A stretch of DNA of 64,000 bases from Ga0077555 sp033764055 (lineage in GTDB: Bacteria; Pseudomonadota; Alphaproteobacteria; Rhizobiales; Hyphomicrobiaceae): assembly GCA_033764055.1 (NCBI GenBank), contig JANRJI010000155.1, forward strand, positions 1-64,000. Direction: 5' to 3'. Each line of letters begins with the position of its first letter. The first letter of the stretch is position 1. The position numbers were made by a program, and so were the translations under genes. This document shows, one piece after another, positions 36,230 to 46,322 of this stretch. Below the pieces are notes generated by a model, which saw only the letters and a program-made list of their open reading frames with translations, was not told the DNA's origin and made no database searches.

Positions 36230-37300
36230 ATGGCCACCGCAATTAATACGCTGATCCTGGGCGCGTCCTACGGCTCGCTGCTCGGCACCAAGCTCGCCAT
36301 GGGCGGGCACAACGTCACCATGGTCTGCCTGCCGGCCGAGGTCGAGGCGTTCAACACCAACGGCGCCCGCGTGCGCATGCCGATCAAGGGCCGGGAGGGC
36401 CTCGTCGAGATCGATTCGCGCAGGCTCAAAGGGAAGCTCAGCGCGGCCGGCGTCGATGCGGACCCGGCGAAATACGATCTCGTCGCGCTCGCCATGCAGG
36501 AGCCGCAGTACCGGTCGCCGGGCGTGCGCGAGCTGCTCGATCGCGTCGCCAAATCCGGCAAGCCGTGCATGTCGATCATGAACATGCCGCCCCTGCCCTA
36601 CCTGAAGCGCATCCCCGGCCTCGATACCTCGAAGCTGCGCCACTGCTTCGCCGACGCGACCGTGTGGGACACGTTCGACCACAAGAGCATGACGCTCTGC
36701 AGTCCGGATCCGCAGGCGTTCCGTCCGCCCGAGGAGCCGGTCAACGTGCTGCAGGTTCGCCTGCCGACCAACTTCAAGTCGGCGCGCTTCGAGTCGGACG
36801 CTGCGACGGCGATCCTGAAGCGGCTCGAGGCGGATGTGGACGCGGCGCGCTTCGACGTCGACGGCAAGCCGACCGAGATCCCCGTCAAGCTCAAGGTGCA
36901 CGACAGCGTGTTCGTGCCGCTCGCCAAGTGGGCCATGCTCATCGCCGGCAACTACCGCTGCGTCGGGAAGGACGGCATGCGGCCGATCAAGGAGGCCGTG
37001 CACTCCGACATCGAGACGACACGCAGCGTCTACAACTGGGTCGTGAAGCTGTGCGTCTCGCTCGGCGCCGACGAGAAGGACCTCGTGCCGTTCGAGAAGT
37101 ACGCCCAGGCGGCGCTGTCGCTCGGCAGCCCGTCTTCGGCCGCCCGTGCTCTTGCAGCCGGCGCCCCCAACATCGAGCGGGTCGATCTGCGGGTGAAGAG
37201 CATCGCGGCGCAGCGCGGCGAGCGCCTCGACGCGCTCGACCCGCCCGTCGAGCTGGTCGAGGGCGGGCTCGCGAAGAACCGGGCGAAGGTCGCGGGCTGA
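36230..37300 (+). CDS. ApbA/PanE-like Rossmann-fold protein
   Basis: A 356-residue protein beginning with a dinucleotide-binding turn, LILGASYGSLLGTKLAMGGHNVTMV. Domain order (Rossmann half, then a helical half from about residue 195) resembles ketopantoate reductase and related dehydrogenases, but the ketopantoate catalytic lysine region is not obvious. The turn is GASYGS instead of GxGxxG, so cofactor binding may be altered. I call the family with moderate confidence and do not assign a reaction. ATG at 36230 follows AAGGAAA. Confidence 0.65.
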   Translation: MATAINTLILGASYGSLLGTKLAMGGHNVTMVCLPAEVEAFNTNGARVRMPIKGREGLVEIDSRRLKGKLSAAGVDADPAKYDLVALAMQEPQYRSPGVRELLDRVAKSGKPCMSIMNMPPLPYLKRIPGLDTSKLRHCFADATVWDTFDHKSMTLCSPDPQAFRPPEEPVNVLQVRLPTNFKSARFESDAATAILKRLEADVDAARFDVDGKPTEIPVKLKVHDSVFVPLAKWAMLIAGNYRCVGKDGMRPIKEAVHSDIETTRSVYNWVVKLCVSLGADEKDLVPFEKYAQAALSLGSPSSAARALAAGAPNIERVDLRVKSIAAQRGERLDALDPPVELVEGGLAKNRAKVAG

Positions 37301-37376
37301 AGCCAGCGCCCGATCCGGGCAGCCCCGCCAGCTGCCTGCGGTCGGCACCGGGCTCGCCCGGGCCGGCCAGCGTGGT

Positions 37377-38729
37377 TCAGCTCGCCTCGCCGAGCGAGAC
37401 GGTGACCTTGGTGCCGCCGAGGGCGCTCGCGCCGAGCGCCAGATCCCCGCCATGCAGCCGGGCGAGATCACCGACAATGGCGAGACCGATGCCGGTGCCG
37501 GGCACCGTGCGGTCGAGCCGGAAGCCGCCTGCGAGAACGTCGTCGAGGCGGTCTTCGGGAATGCCGGGTCCGTCGTCCTCGACGACGATCCGGAATGCGG
37601 GGCCCTTCGCATCCACCGTGACGAGCACCTGGGCGCGGGCCCACTTGCGGGCATTGTCGAGGACGTTGCCGATCATCTCCTCGAGGTCGCGCTGGTCGAC
37701 CGGAATGGTGGCGTCCGGGGGCTCGATGCGGGTCTGCCAGTCGAGGCCGCCGCCGTTCGGCAGGCGCCGCATGACGGCGAGCATGCGCTGCAGCAGAGGC
37801 TCGATGCGGGTTCGCGTGCCGACGGCCTGGCGCGGACCGACAGAGCGGGCTGCGGCGATGACGCGCGTGACCTGCGCATTCATTTCCTCGATCAGCTGCT
37901 CGATGGTCTGAGCGGCTTCGGGCTCGCCGCGCGAGCGCAGAGCCCGGCACTCCGCGGCAAGCACGGCGAGCGGCGTCTTGAGGCCGTGGCCGATCTTGCC
38001 GGCGTTGGCACGGGCGCGCTCGACCTCCGCCGCCTGCGTCGCAAGCAGCCGGTTCAGGGCGTCCACGACGTCCGCGATCTCGGCGGGGAAGCGCCCATCG
38101 ATGTGCTGCCGGCGCCCGCGCCGCAGGAGCTCGAGGGCGTGCCCGACCTCGCGGAGCGGTGCCAGGCCCGCGCGCACCTGCAGCCATGACGCCAGCGCCA
38201 GCATGCCGCCGATCACCGCGAGCGAGATGGCCACCGTCGTCATGAACTCACGACGCGAATCGTCGACCACCCGCCGCTCGCCGGCGACCACGAGGCTGAG
38301 CGTTCGGTCGCTCTCGGCGCGTAGCGTGATCATCCGCTCGACCCCGATCAGCGGTCGGCTGCGGGGGCCCTGTAGATCGTCGATCCGGCGGTTGACGACG
38401 CCGTCGGGAGCGGGCGGCACGGGCAACGTCGCGTCCCACAGCGACTTCGAGCGAAGCACCGCCCGCCCCCCTTCGCTCACCTGCCAGTAGTGACCCGAGA
38501 GTGGCTCCTGGAACACCGCGTCGTAGAGCTCGTGACGCAACGACACGACTCCCTGCGGCTCGACCTGCACCAGCGCGACGAGCTGGTGCAGGTGGCCGTC
38601 CAGGGCCTCGACGTAGCGCCCCCGGACATGCCTCTCGAAGACGGCCACCAGCACGATCGATGCCGCGAGCAGCGCCGCCGCGATGCCGGCCACGGCCAGC
38701 AGAAGCAGCCGCAGCTGGAGGGACATCAT
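37377..38729 (-). CDS. Sensor histidine kinase, PhoQ/QseC-like
   Basis: A 450-residue membrane kinase. Two membrane helices (about 8-30 and 163-183) flank a periplasmic sensor region of about 130 residues. HAMP-like linker, then the H-box GHGLKTPLAVL, N-box VLDNARKWA, and G-boxes DDGPGIPED and GTGIGLAIV. The GHxLKTPLAVL type of H-box is usual in PhoQ-like kinases of this lineage. It starts at ATG 38729, overlapping the response-regulator stop (ATGA). Signal unknown. Confidence 0.9.
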   Translation of the reverse strand: MMSLQLRLLLLAVAGIAAALLAASIVLVAVFERHVRGRYVEALDGHLHQLVALVQVEPQGVVSLRHELYDAVFQEPLSGHYWQVSEGGRAVLRSKSLWDATLPVPPAPDGVVNRRIDDLQGPRSRPLIGVERMITLRAESDRTLSLVVAGERRVVDDSRREFMTTVAISLAVIGGMLALASWLQVRAGLAPLREVGHALELLRRGRRQHIDGRFPAEIADVVDALNRLLATQAAEVERARANAGKIGHGLKTPLAVLAAECRALRSRGEPEAAQTIEQLIEEMNAQVTRVIAAARSVGPRQAVGTRTRIEPLLQRMLAVMRRLPNGGGLDWQTRIEPPDATIPVDQRDLEEMIGNVLDNARKWARAQVLVTVDAKGPAFRIVVEDDGPGIPEDRLDDVLAGGFRLDRTVPGTGIGLAIVGDLARLHGGDLALGASALGGTKVTVSLGEAS

Positions 38730-39400
38730 TCGGAGCTCTCGCCCGGGTCGCCGACGAGATAGCCATACCCGCGACGGGTCTTGATGACGTCGCCACCGAG
38801 CTTGCGCCGGAGCCTCGTCACGAGCACCTCGATGGCATTGTGATCGCGGTCCGAGCTGCCGGCATAGACGTGCTCCATCAGCTCGGACTGGGAGACGGGT
38901 CGTCCCATGTGATGCATGAGGTAGTTGAGCAGGCGATACTCGAGGGGAGTGAGATCGATCGGCACGCCGCCTCGCGTCAACCTGCTGAAGCGGGTGTCGA
39001 GGGCGAGTTCGCCGAGGGTCAGCGTGGCGCTTGCGTGCGGTGTGCCGCGCCGCAGCAGGGCGCGCACACGGGCAAGCAGCTCCTCCATGTGGAACGGCTT
39101 CGTCAGGTAGTCGTCGGCGCCGAGGTCGATCGTCTCGGCCTTCTCGGCCCAGCTGTCGCGCGCGGTCAGCACCAGCACGGGCATGCGCCTGTCGTTGGCC
39201 CGCCAACGCCGCAGCACCTGCGTGCCGTCGAGCTTCGGCAGGCCGAGATCGAGAATGACCAGATCGTAGTCCTCGGTGTCGCCGAGGAACCAGGCCTTCT
39301 CGCCGTCGCTGGCATGCTCGACGACATGGCCGCTGCGCTCGAGGGCGTGGGCGAGATCGGAGGCGAGCTTCCTCTCGTCCTCCACCAGCAGGATTCGCAT
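38726..39400 (-). CDS. OmpR/PhoP-family response regulator
   Basis: A 224-residue two-component regulator. Receiver domain: acidic residues E7 and D8, phospho-acceptor D51 (LVILDLGLP), T79 and K101 (YLTKPF). Winged-helix DNA-binding domain from about 125 to 220, with DLTPLEYRLLNYLM and EVLVTRLRRKLG. Its partner kinase overlaps by four bases; a PepSY protein lies nine bases upstream, a common arrangement in alphaproteobacteria. Confidence 0.94.
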   Translation of the reverse strand: MRILLVEDERKLASDLAHALERSGHVVEHASDGEKAWFLGDTEDYDLVILDLGLPKLDGTQVLRRWRANDRRMPVLVLTARDSWAEKAETIDLGADDYLTKPFHMEELLARVRALLRRGTPHASATLTLGELALDTRFSRLTRGGVPIDLTPLEYRLLNYLMHHMGRPVSQSELMEHVYAGSSDRDHNAIEVLVTRLRRKLGGDVIKTRRGYGYLVGDPGESSE

Positions 39401-39409
39401 GTTCGCACC

Positions 39410-39730
39410 TCATTTCTCGGGAAGCTGCGCGCCGGTTTCCGCGTCGACCTTGAGCTTCGTCACGCGTCCGTCGAGCCCGAGCACCCGGATCTTGTAGTGG
39501 TAGCGGTCCCGGTCCTTGTCGCGCCCCTTGTCGCGCTGCAACTCGAGCTCGATGATGCGCCCGGCGAGGCTGGCCTCATTGCGCTTCAGGATCTCCTCGA
39601 GTGGCAGGATGCGCTGGAGCTCGACGAGCGCGCGGGCGCGGTCCGGGCCCAGATCGTCGGCGATAGCTCGCAGAGAATTCGCCAGCAGCAGGGCGGCGGC
39701 CACGAGGATGGTTCGAAGTCCTTCGGTCAT
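39410..39730 (-). CDS. PepSY-domain periplasmic protein
   Basis: A 106-residue exported protein: signal peptide ILVAAALLLANSLRAIADD, then a single PepSY-like domain with EEILKRNEASLAGRIIELEL, an unusual Arg/Lys/Asp-rich linker (RDKGRDKDRD), and VDAETGAQLPEK at the end. PepSY proteins often modulate a protease or a sensor kinase in the periplasm. It is first in the operon with the response regulator and kinase, so it may affect kinase signalling; this is inferred. Confidence 0.82.
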   Translation of the reverse strand: MTEGLRTILVAAALLLANSLRAIADDLGPDRARALVELQRILPLEEILKRNEASLAGRIIELELQRDKGRDKDRDRYHYKIRVLGLDGRVTKLKVDAETGAQLPEK

Positions 39731-40038
39731 CGTGTCAGTCTACGCGAAGCCAGCTTGCAAAGCGCTGTTGCGGCGCAGCACGCTGAGGTCTGCGGTACAG
39801 GGGTGGAGGGACCACACCGCCGCGTTGCGGCACCTCATGGTGCACCGCCCTGCTGGCTGCTGGGCAACCATTCCGCAATCCGCTCTACTGCTGATCGCAT
39901 CATCGCCATCACCGGCATAGCGCCGTTCCGGCGCTGGTGCGAGGGAATATCCTGCTCGAGGTTTTTTGGCGCGCACTGTTTCGGCCTGATGCCGCCGGAG
40001 CTCCATATGCGATCCGCAATCTCCAAGGAGAAAGTCCG
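39731..40038. other. Divergent intergenic region upstream of the ABC importer
   Basis: About 308 bases between the PepSY gene and the first binding-protein gene. A short hairpin GCGCCG-TTC-CGGCGC lies at 39920-39934. An AAGGAG ribosome binding site precedes the binding-protein ATG. It probably holds promoters for both directions, but I see no clear boxes. Confidence 0.4.
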
Positions 40039-41388
40039 ATGATGGCAACCCGACCGTCCCGCCGGAAATTCGTCGCCGGCTCCGTAGCCGCGGCCGCAGC
40101 CGGCGTGGCGTCTCCGCACATCCGGACGGCTCGCGCGGCCGGCAGCCTCAGCCTCGGCCTCTGGGACCATTGGGTTCCCGGTGCGAATGATGCCTGTACC
40201 AGGCTGGTCAACGAGTGGGCCGAGAAGGAGAAGGTCGAGGTCAAGATCGACTACATCACGGGCCAAGGCAACAAGCTGCTTCTCACCATCGCGGCAGAGG
40301 CGCAGGCCAAGTCGGGTCATGACGTGATCATGATGAGCAACTGGCTCCCGATCGAGCATGGCGACCTGCTCGAGCCGGTCGACGACGTGATGGCCGGGCT
40401 GTTCAAAGAGCACGGGGCGGTCTACCCGGCCGTCGAGAGCTATGGGAAATCGGAGGGCAAATGGGTGGGCGTGCCATCGATCCGCGGCACGCTCGCCTAT
40501 TGCTGCGCAACGCGCCTCGACCTCCTGAAGCAGCATGCCGGCATCGACGTCGTCGCCATGTACCCGCCCTCGGCAACGCCGAACAAGGCGCTGGCGGATG
40601 GGTGGACCTACGATGCCTTCCTCAGGGCCGCCGAGGCGTGCCACAAGGCGGGCGTCCCGTTCGGGCTGCCAATGGGCTCAACGGCGGATTCCGTGCAGTG
40701 GGTGGGCTCGATGTTCACGGCCTTCGGTGCCGTGCTGGTCGATGCGAAGGGCAAGATCACCGTGAAGTCGCCCGAGGTGCGCGAGGTTCTGGAGTATGCC
40801 AAGCGGCTGATGGAATTCCTGCCGCCCGAGGTGCCGTCGTGGGACGATGCCTCGAACAACAAGTGGCTCGTCTCCGGCAAGGGCGCGCTGATCATGAACC
40901 CGGCTTCGGCCTGGGCGGTCGCCAAGCGGGACGCGCCTGAGATCGCGCGGCAGATTTGGCATCATCCGCTGCCGAAGGGACCGAAAGGGAGGTTCATCGC
41001 GGCGACGACGTATTATCTCGCCATCTGGAAATTCTCGAAGAACAAGAGCGCTGCAAAGAGCCTGATCGCGCATCTGTCGACGCGGGCAGCGGCGGAGCGG
41101 CTGATCACGGCGAGCAACGGCTACGATCTGCCGTCGTTCGACAGCATGAACAATTTCACGGTGTGGGACGAGCAGGAGCCGCCGAAAGGCACCAACTCGC
41201 ACTATCCCAACAAGCCGGGCGGCGATCAGCAGTTCGCACTTGCAGCCGCTCCCGCGCCGGCCGGCATTGCCGCCCAGATCTACAGTCAGGCGATCATGCC
41301 GAAGATGATCCTGCGCCACCGCCAGGGCGAGGCAATCGACAAGACGCTCGACTGGGCGGCGAAGGAGCTGGAGGGCTTCTCACGCTGA
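40039..41388 (+). CDS. ABC transporter extracellular solute-binding protein 1, Tat-exported
   Basis: A 449-residue family 1 binding protein with a twin-arginine signal (SRRKFVAGSVAAAAAG, cleavage near TARAAG). The mature start GSLSLGLWDHWVPGAND and the block KVEVKIDYITGQGNKLLLTI are shared with the next gene. Carbohydrate-type ABC importers (two permeases plus a UgpC/MalK-like ATPase follow) suggest a sugar or sugar-alcohol ligand, not identified. ATG at 40039 follows AAGGAGAAAG. Confidence 0.9.
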   Translation: MMATRPSRRKFVAGSVAAAAAGVASPHIRTARAAGSLSLGLWDHWVPGANDACTRLVNEWAEKEKVEVKIDYITGQGNKLLLTIAAEAQAKSGHDVIMMSNWLPIEHGDLLEPVDDVMAGLFKEHGAVYPAVESYGKSEGKWVGVPSIRGTLAYCCATRLDLLKQHAGIDVVAMYPPSATPNKALADGWTYDAFLRAAEACHKAGVPFGLPMGSTADSVQWVGSMFTAFGAVLVDAKGKITVKSPEVREVLEYAKRLMEFLPPEVPSWDDASNNKWLVSGKGALIMNPASAWAVAKRDAPEIARQIWHHPLPKGPKGRFIAATTYYLAIWKFSKNKSAAKSLIAHLSTRAAAERLITASNGYDLPSFDSMNNFTVWDEQEPPKGTNSHYPNKPGGDQQFALAAAPAPAGIAAQIYSQAIMPKMILRHRQGEAIDKTLDWAAKELEGFSR

Positions 41389-41541
41389 GGAGAAGCCCGA
41401 ATCGAGAAGCATGCGCGCGCCGGCTTGCCAGCTCCCGCCAAACGGTCCAGCATAAGAAAATATTCGAGATCGGCTGTCGTCGGAAGGACAGCCCAACCGG
41501 CACCCAGAACAAGCCGTAGAAAACATCAGTGGAGGAAATGG

Positions 41542-42891
41542 ATGATGACTCGCAGGATCTCGCGCCGACGCTTCATCGCGCAAACGGGTGCGGGCGCCGC
41601 AGCCGCGGCTACCGCCAACATCGCTGCGCCGTTCGTGCATACCGCCCACGCCGCCGGCAGCCTCAACGTCGGAATGTGGGACCATTGGGTGCCGGGCGCC
41701 AATGCGGCAACAGAGAAGCTGATTAAGGATTGGGCCGAGAAGGAGAAAGTCGACGTCAAGGTCGACTTCATCACGTCGCAAGGACAGAAGCTCAACCTGA
41801 CGGCCGTCGCCGAGGGTCAGGCTAAGTCAGGGCACGACGTACTCTTTATGGGTTCTTGGATGGTGTCGAGACAAGCCGAACTTCTCGAGCCTGTCGACGA
41901 TGTCGTCAACGATTTGGTCAAGGAGAACGGTGACGTTTCAGACGTCGCAAAATACATGGCACGGTTCAAGGGTGTCTGGAAAGCCGTTCCATCAACATTC
42001 GGGTCCCAAATGAAGGGGCCCGCGTCGCGCATCGACCTCCTGAAGAAGCATGCTGGCATCGATGTCCAGGCACTCTATCCGGCTGGCGCCCCGCCGAAGT
42101 CGGATAGCTGGACTTACGACGCCTTCCTCAAGGCTGCCGAAGCGTGCCACAAGGCGGGCGTTCCTTTCGGGATCGGCCTCGGCACCACGGCCGACTCGGT
42201 CGACTCGATCGGCGCAATTTTCTCCGCCTTTGGCGCGATTCTCATCGACGAGAACGAGAAGATCACGATCAAGTCAGACAGTGTCCGCCAAGCCTTGGAT
42301 TACTGCAAGCGCCTGTATGCCTTTTTGCCCCCTGACGCCCCGTCTTGGGACGATGCCTCGAACAACAAGGCATTTGTGGCAGGACAGGCCAGCTTGATCT
42401 TAAATCCACCCTCGGCGTGGGCAGTGGCACTGCGTGATGCACCCAACATTGCGGAGCAGACTTGGCATCACCCGATGCCGAAGGGCCCAAAAGGGAGATA
42501 CGCATCTTTCCTCCAGCAGAACCTAGCAATTTGGTCCTTCTCAAAGAACAAGAGCGCGGGAAAGAGTCTCTTACGTCATATCTCCAGCCGCGCCTCGGCT
42601 GAGGCGATGGTGTCGGCCAGCAAGGGCTACGACATTCCGCCCTTTGCCAAATTCAAGACCTTCGGCACCTGGGCCGACATCGGCCCTCCGAAGGGCACCC
42701 TGTACCACTATCCCGATCCGCACCAGGATCAGATCCTGGCGGTGGCCGCGATGCCGAGTCCGCACGCTGTGGCGGCGCAGATTTATGCCCAGGGCACGAT
42801 GAGCAAGATGGTTGTTCGCCACGCGCAGGGCGAGGCGATGGAAAAGACGCTCGCGTGGGCGGAGAGCGAGGTCGAGGGCTTCATGCGCTGA
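41542..42891 (+). CDS. ABC transporter extracellular solute-binding protein 2, Tat-exported paralog
   Basis: A 449-residue paralog of the preceding binding protein, same length and largely alignable end to end (WDHWVPGAN, EACHKAGVPFG, PSWDDASNNK, KGPKGR, FSKNKSA). Twin-arginine signal RRISRRRFIAQ. The middle, about 41850-42620, uses visibly fewer GC-ending codons than the ends or neighbours, consistent with recombination from another source. Ligand residues differ, so the two may widen the range of one transporter. GGAGG precedes the ATG at 41542. Confidence 0.9.
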   Translation: MMTRRISRRRFIAQTGAGAAAAATANIAAPFVHTAHAAGSLNVGMWDHWVPGANAATEKLIKDWAEKEKVDVKVDFITSQGQKLNLTAVAEGQAKSGHDVLFMGSWMVSRQAELLEPVDDVVNDLVKENGDVSDVAKYMARFKGVWKAVPSTFGSQMKGPASRIDLLKKHAGIDVQALYPAGAPPKSDSWTYDAFLKAAEACHKAGVPFGIGLGTTADSVDSIGAIFSAFGAILIDENEKITIKSDSVRQALDYCKRLYAFLPPDAPSWDDASNNKAFVAGQASLILNPPSAWAVALRDAPNIAEQTWHHPMPKGPKGRYASFLQQNLAIWSFSKNKSAGKSLLRHISSRASAEAMVSASKGYDIPPFAKFKTFGTWADIGPPKGTLYHYPDPHQDQILAVAAMPSPHAVAAQIYAQGTMSKMVVRHAQGEAMEKTLAWAESEVEGFMR

Positions 42892-42958
42892 GACCGTCGC
42901 GGGAGGCCGACCCGGCCTCCCCCTTCAGGAACGGCAAGCCATTACCAGGAGAGCGAGC

Positions 42959-43891
42959 ATGGCCGACGTCGTGGCACCTGCGGGCGCGTCCGTTGCAACG
43001 AGACGGCGTCCGGGTGGGATGAATAGGTGGCTGCAGCGCCGCTCGACGATGGCATTCCTGATGACGCTGCCGCTGATCGTGCTGATCATAGTTCTGGTCA
43101 TTTACCCGGCGATCTACGCGCTGCATCTCGCGACGTTGAACAAGAAGATGACGCAGTTCGTCGGGCTCGGCAATTTCACGTTTCTGTTCACCCGCGAGAC
43201 CTTCTGGATGGTGGTGCAGCAGAGCTGCATCTTCGCGCTGACAGCGGTGTTCTTCAAAGCCGTCATCGGCTTCATTGTCGCGCATCTCGTGCACAACGTG
43301 CCGAACGACAAGCAGCGCAAATGGCGCGGCATGCTGCTCATTCCGTGGGTCATTCCACCAGCCATGTCGACGCTGGCGTGGCTCTGGCTGTTCGATCCAT
43401 CGCATTCGGCCTTCAACTGGCTGCTCGCCCATGTCGGCATCGGACCCATTCCCTGGATTGGCGATGCCAACTGGGCGCGGTTTTCCGTGATCCTCGTCAA
43501 CGTGTGGATCGGTGCGCCGTTCTTCATGATCATGTATCTGGCGGCGCTGAAATCGGTGCCTGAGCAGCTTTACGAGGCGGCAAAGATCGACGGCGCGACG
43601 TGGTGGCAGACGATGCGCTTCGTCACGCTGCCGATGATGCGCAACATCATCGCCATCACGGCCTTGTTCTCGACGATCGTCACGTTCGCCAATTTCGATA
43701 TCGTCCGGGTGCTCACGCGCGGCGATCCGCTCGACAAGACACACGTGTTCGCCACCTGGGCCTTCCGCGTCGGCATCGAGGGTGGTGACATCCCACTCGG
43801 CGCGTCGGTGTCGCTGTTCATGGTGCCGATCCTGACGGTAGCGGCGATCTTCATTTTGCGGGACATCAACCGGCGGGGGAACGAGGCATGA
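42959..43891 (+). CDS. Carbohydrate-type ABC transporter permease 1
   Basis: A 310-residue inner-membrane protein with about six helices; the first long helix (LPLIVLIIVLVIYPAIYAL) follows a basic cytoplasmic start. The EAA loop EQLYEAAKIDGATWWQTMRF contacts the ATPase. UgpA/MalF type. It starts at ATG 42959 after AGGAGAG and overlaps the second permease by four bases (ATGA). Confidence 0.92.
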   Translation: MADVVAPAGASVATRRRPGGMNRWLQRRSTMAFLMTLPLIVLIIVLVIYPAIYALHLATLNKKMTQFVGLGNFTFLFTRETFWMVVQQSCIFALTAVFFKAVIGFIVAHLVHNVPNDKQRKWRGMLLIPWVIPPAMSTLAWLWLFDPSHSAFNWLLAHVGIGPIPWIGDANWARFSVILVNVWIGAPFFMIMYLAALKSVPEQLYEAAKIDGATWWQTMRFVTLPMMRNIIAITALFSTIVTFANFDIVRVLTRGDPLDKTHVFATWAFRVGIEGGDIPLGASVSLFMVPILTVAAIFILRDINRRGNEA

Positions 43892-44802
43892 CGACGACAA
43901 CGGCATCCCCTGTCGCCAAACCAGCCGCGCCGGCCGGATATGGCAGCATGAAGCAGGATCGGATCTGGGCCCTGCGGTGGTCCTACTTCTTCCTGATCCT
44001 TTTCGTGATTTTTTTCCTCACCCCTCCCATCTACATGCTGATCACGTCGCTGAAGACCAGCAGGGAGATCTCGTCGCTGCACAATCCGTGGTGGGTGTAC
44101 AATCCAACTCTCGAGAATTACGTCGAGCTTATCACGTCACCGCAGTTCCAGACGTTCTTCATCAACTCGGCACTGGTCTCGGTGATCGTCGTTTCGACCA
44201 CCATGCTGATCGCCATCCCCGCAGCGTTCGCGCTCTCGCGCATGAAATTCTGGGGCTCTGCCACACTGGCGACGGGGGTGTTCCTCACCTACCTCATTCC
44301 GGAGACGCTGCTGTTCATCCCGCTGTTCAAGATGATGGCGGTCTTCAACGACATCACTGGCATCTCGCTCATCAATCGATGGTGGGTGAACCTGATCCTC
44401 TACCCGACGCTGACGGTGCCGTTCTGCACCTGGATCATGATCGGCTATTTCGCCTCCATACCTAAGGAGCTCGACGAGGCGGCGATCATCGACGGCGCCA
44501 CTTGGATGCAGACGCTGACGCGCATATTCATTCCTGTCGCGCTACCCGGCCTGATCGCAGCGACGATCTTCGCGTTCACCGTGTCCTGGGCTCAGTTCCT
44601 TTATCCGTTGGCCTTCACCACCTCGACCGACCAGCTCGTGCTGCCAGTCGGGATCATCACGTCGCTGATCAAGGGTGACATTTTCAACTGGGGTCAGATC
44701 ATGACGGGCGCGCTGCTCGGCGCGGCGCCGCCGCTCATCATCTACGCCTTCCTGATGGACTATTACATCGCCGGTCTGACGGCTGGCGCGACGAAAGGGT
44801 AA
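43888..44802 (+). CDS. Carbohydrate-type ABC transporter permease 2
   Basis: A 304-residue inner-membrane protein with six helices, UgpE/MalG type. The EAA loop is KELDEAAIIDGATWMQTLTR followed by IFIPVALPG. It is translationally coupled to permease 1 (ATGA overlap), and the ATPase gene follows after 11 bases. It forms the heterodimeric channel with permease 1. Confidence 0.92.
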   Translation: MTTTTASPVAKPAAPAGYGSMKQDRIWALRWSYFFLILFVIFFLTPPIYMLITSLKTSREISSLHNPWWVYNPTLENYVELITSPQFQTFFINSALVSVIVVSTTMLIAIPAAFALSRMKFWGSATLATGVFLTYLIPETLLFIPLFKMMAVFNDITGISLINRWWVNLILYPTLTVPFCTWIMIGYFASIPKELDEAAIIDGATWMQTLTRIFIPVALPGLIAATIFAFTVSWAQFLYPLAFTTSTDQLVLPVGIITSLIKGDIFNWGQIMTGALLGAAPPLIIYAFLMDYYIAGLTAGATKG

Positions 44803-44813
44803 GGGGCGCGAAA

Positions 44814-45923
<1,110 letters not shown>

Positions 45924-45956
45924 GACGGCGCTCGGGCGTGAGGGGCCGCAGCTGGC

Positions 45957-46250
45957 TCAAGCGGTCGGCCGCACCTCGAAGCCGGGGCCGACGGGCTCGC
46001 TGTCATCCAACACTTTGATCATGTCGACCCGGGCGGCCCGCGGGCCTTGGCTCACTCGAGCGACGAGCTGCTCGACGGCAGGGGCGGGCCCGACGACAAC
46101 CGCCTCGACGCCGCCATCGCGGCGGTTGCGTACCCAGCCGTCTAGTCCGAGAGCGACCGCCTCACGCTCCACGAACGCCCGAAAGCCGACGCCCTGGACG
46201 CGCCCTTCGATGCGAAGCCTCACGCATGTGCCGGCCGGGTCCGCTGTCAC
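45957..46250 (-). CDS. Acylphosphatase
   Basis: A 97-residue enzyme that hydrolyses acyl phosphates. The catalytic Arg lies in GRVQGVGFRAFV and the catalytic Asn in GWVRNRRDGGVE, both family hallmarks. The frame is open to an ATG at 46301, but family members are about 90 to 100 residues and AGGAGG lies before the GTG at 46250, so I choose that start. It converges with the ABC importer ATPase gene. Confidence 0.9.
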   Translation of the reverse strand: MTADPAGTCVRLRIEGRVQGVGFRAFVEREAVALGLDGWVRNRRDGGVEAVVVGPAPAVEQLVARVSQGPRAARVDMIKVLDDSEPVGPGFEVRPTA

Positions 46251-46322
46251 GGGATGTCGCCGCCTCCTGTCCCGTCTGACGGCCATGCGAGGCAGCCGCA
46301 TCGCCGGCTTTCGCGCCCCGGC

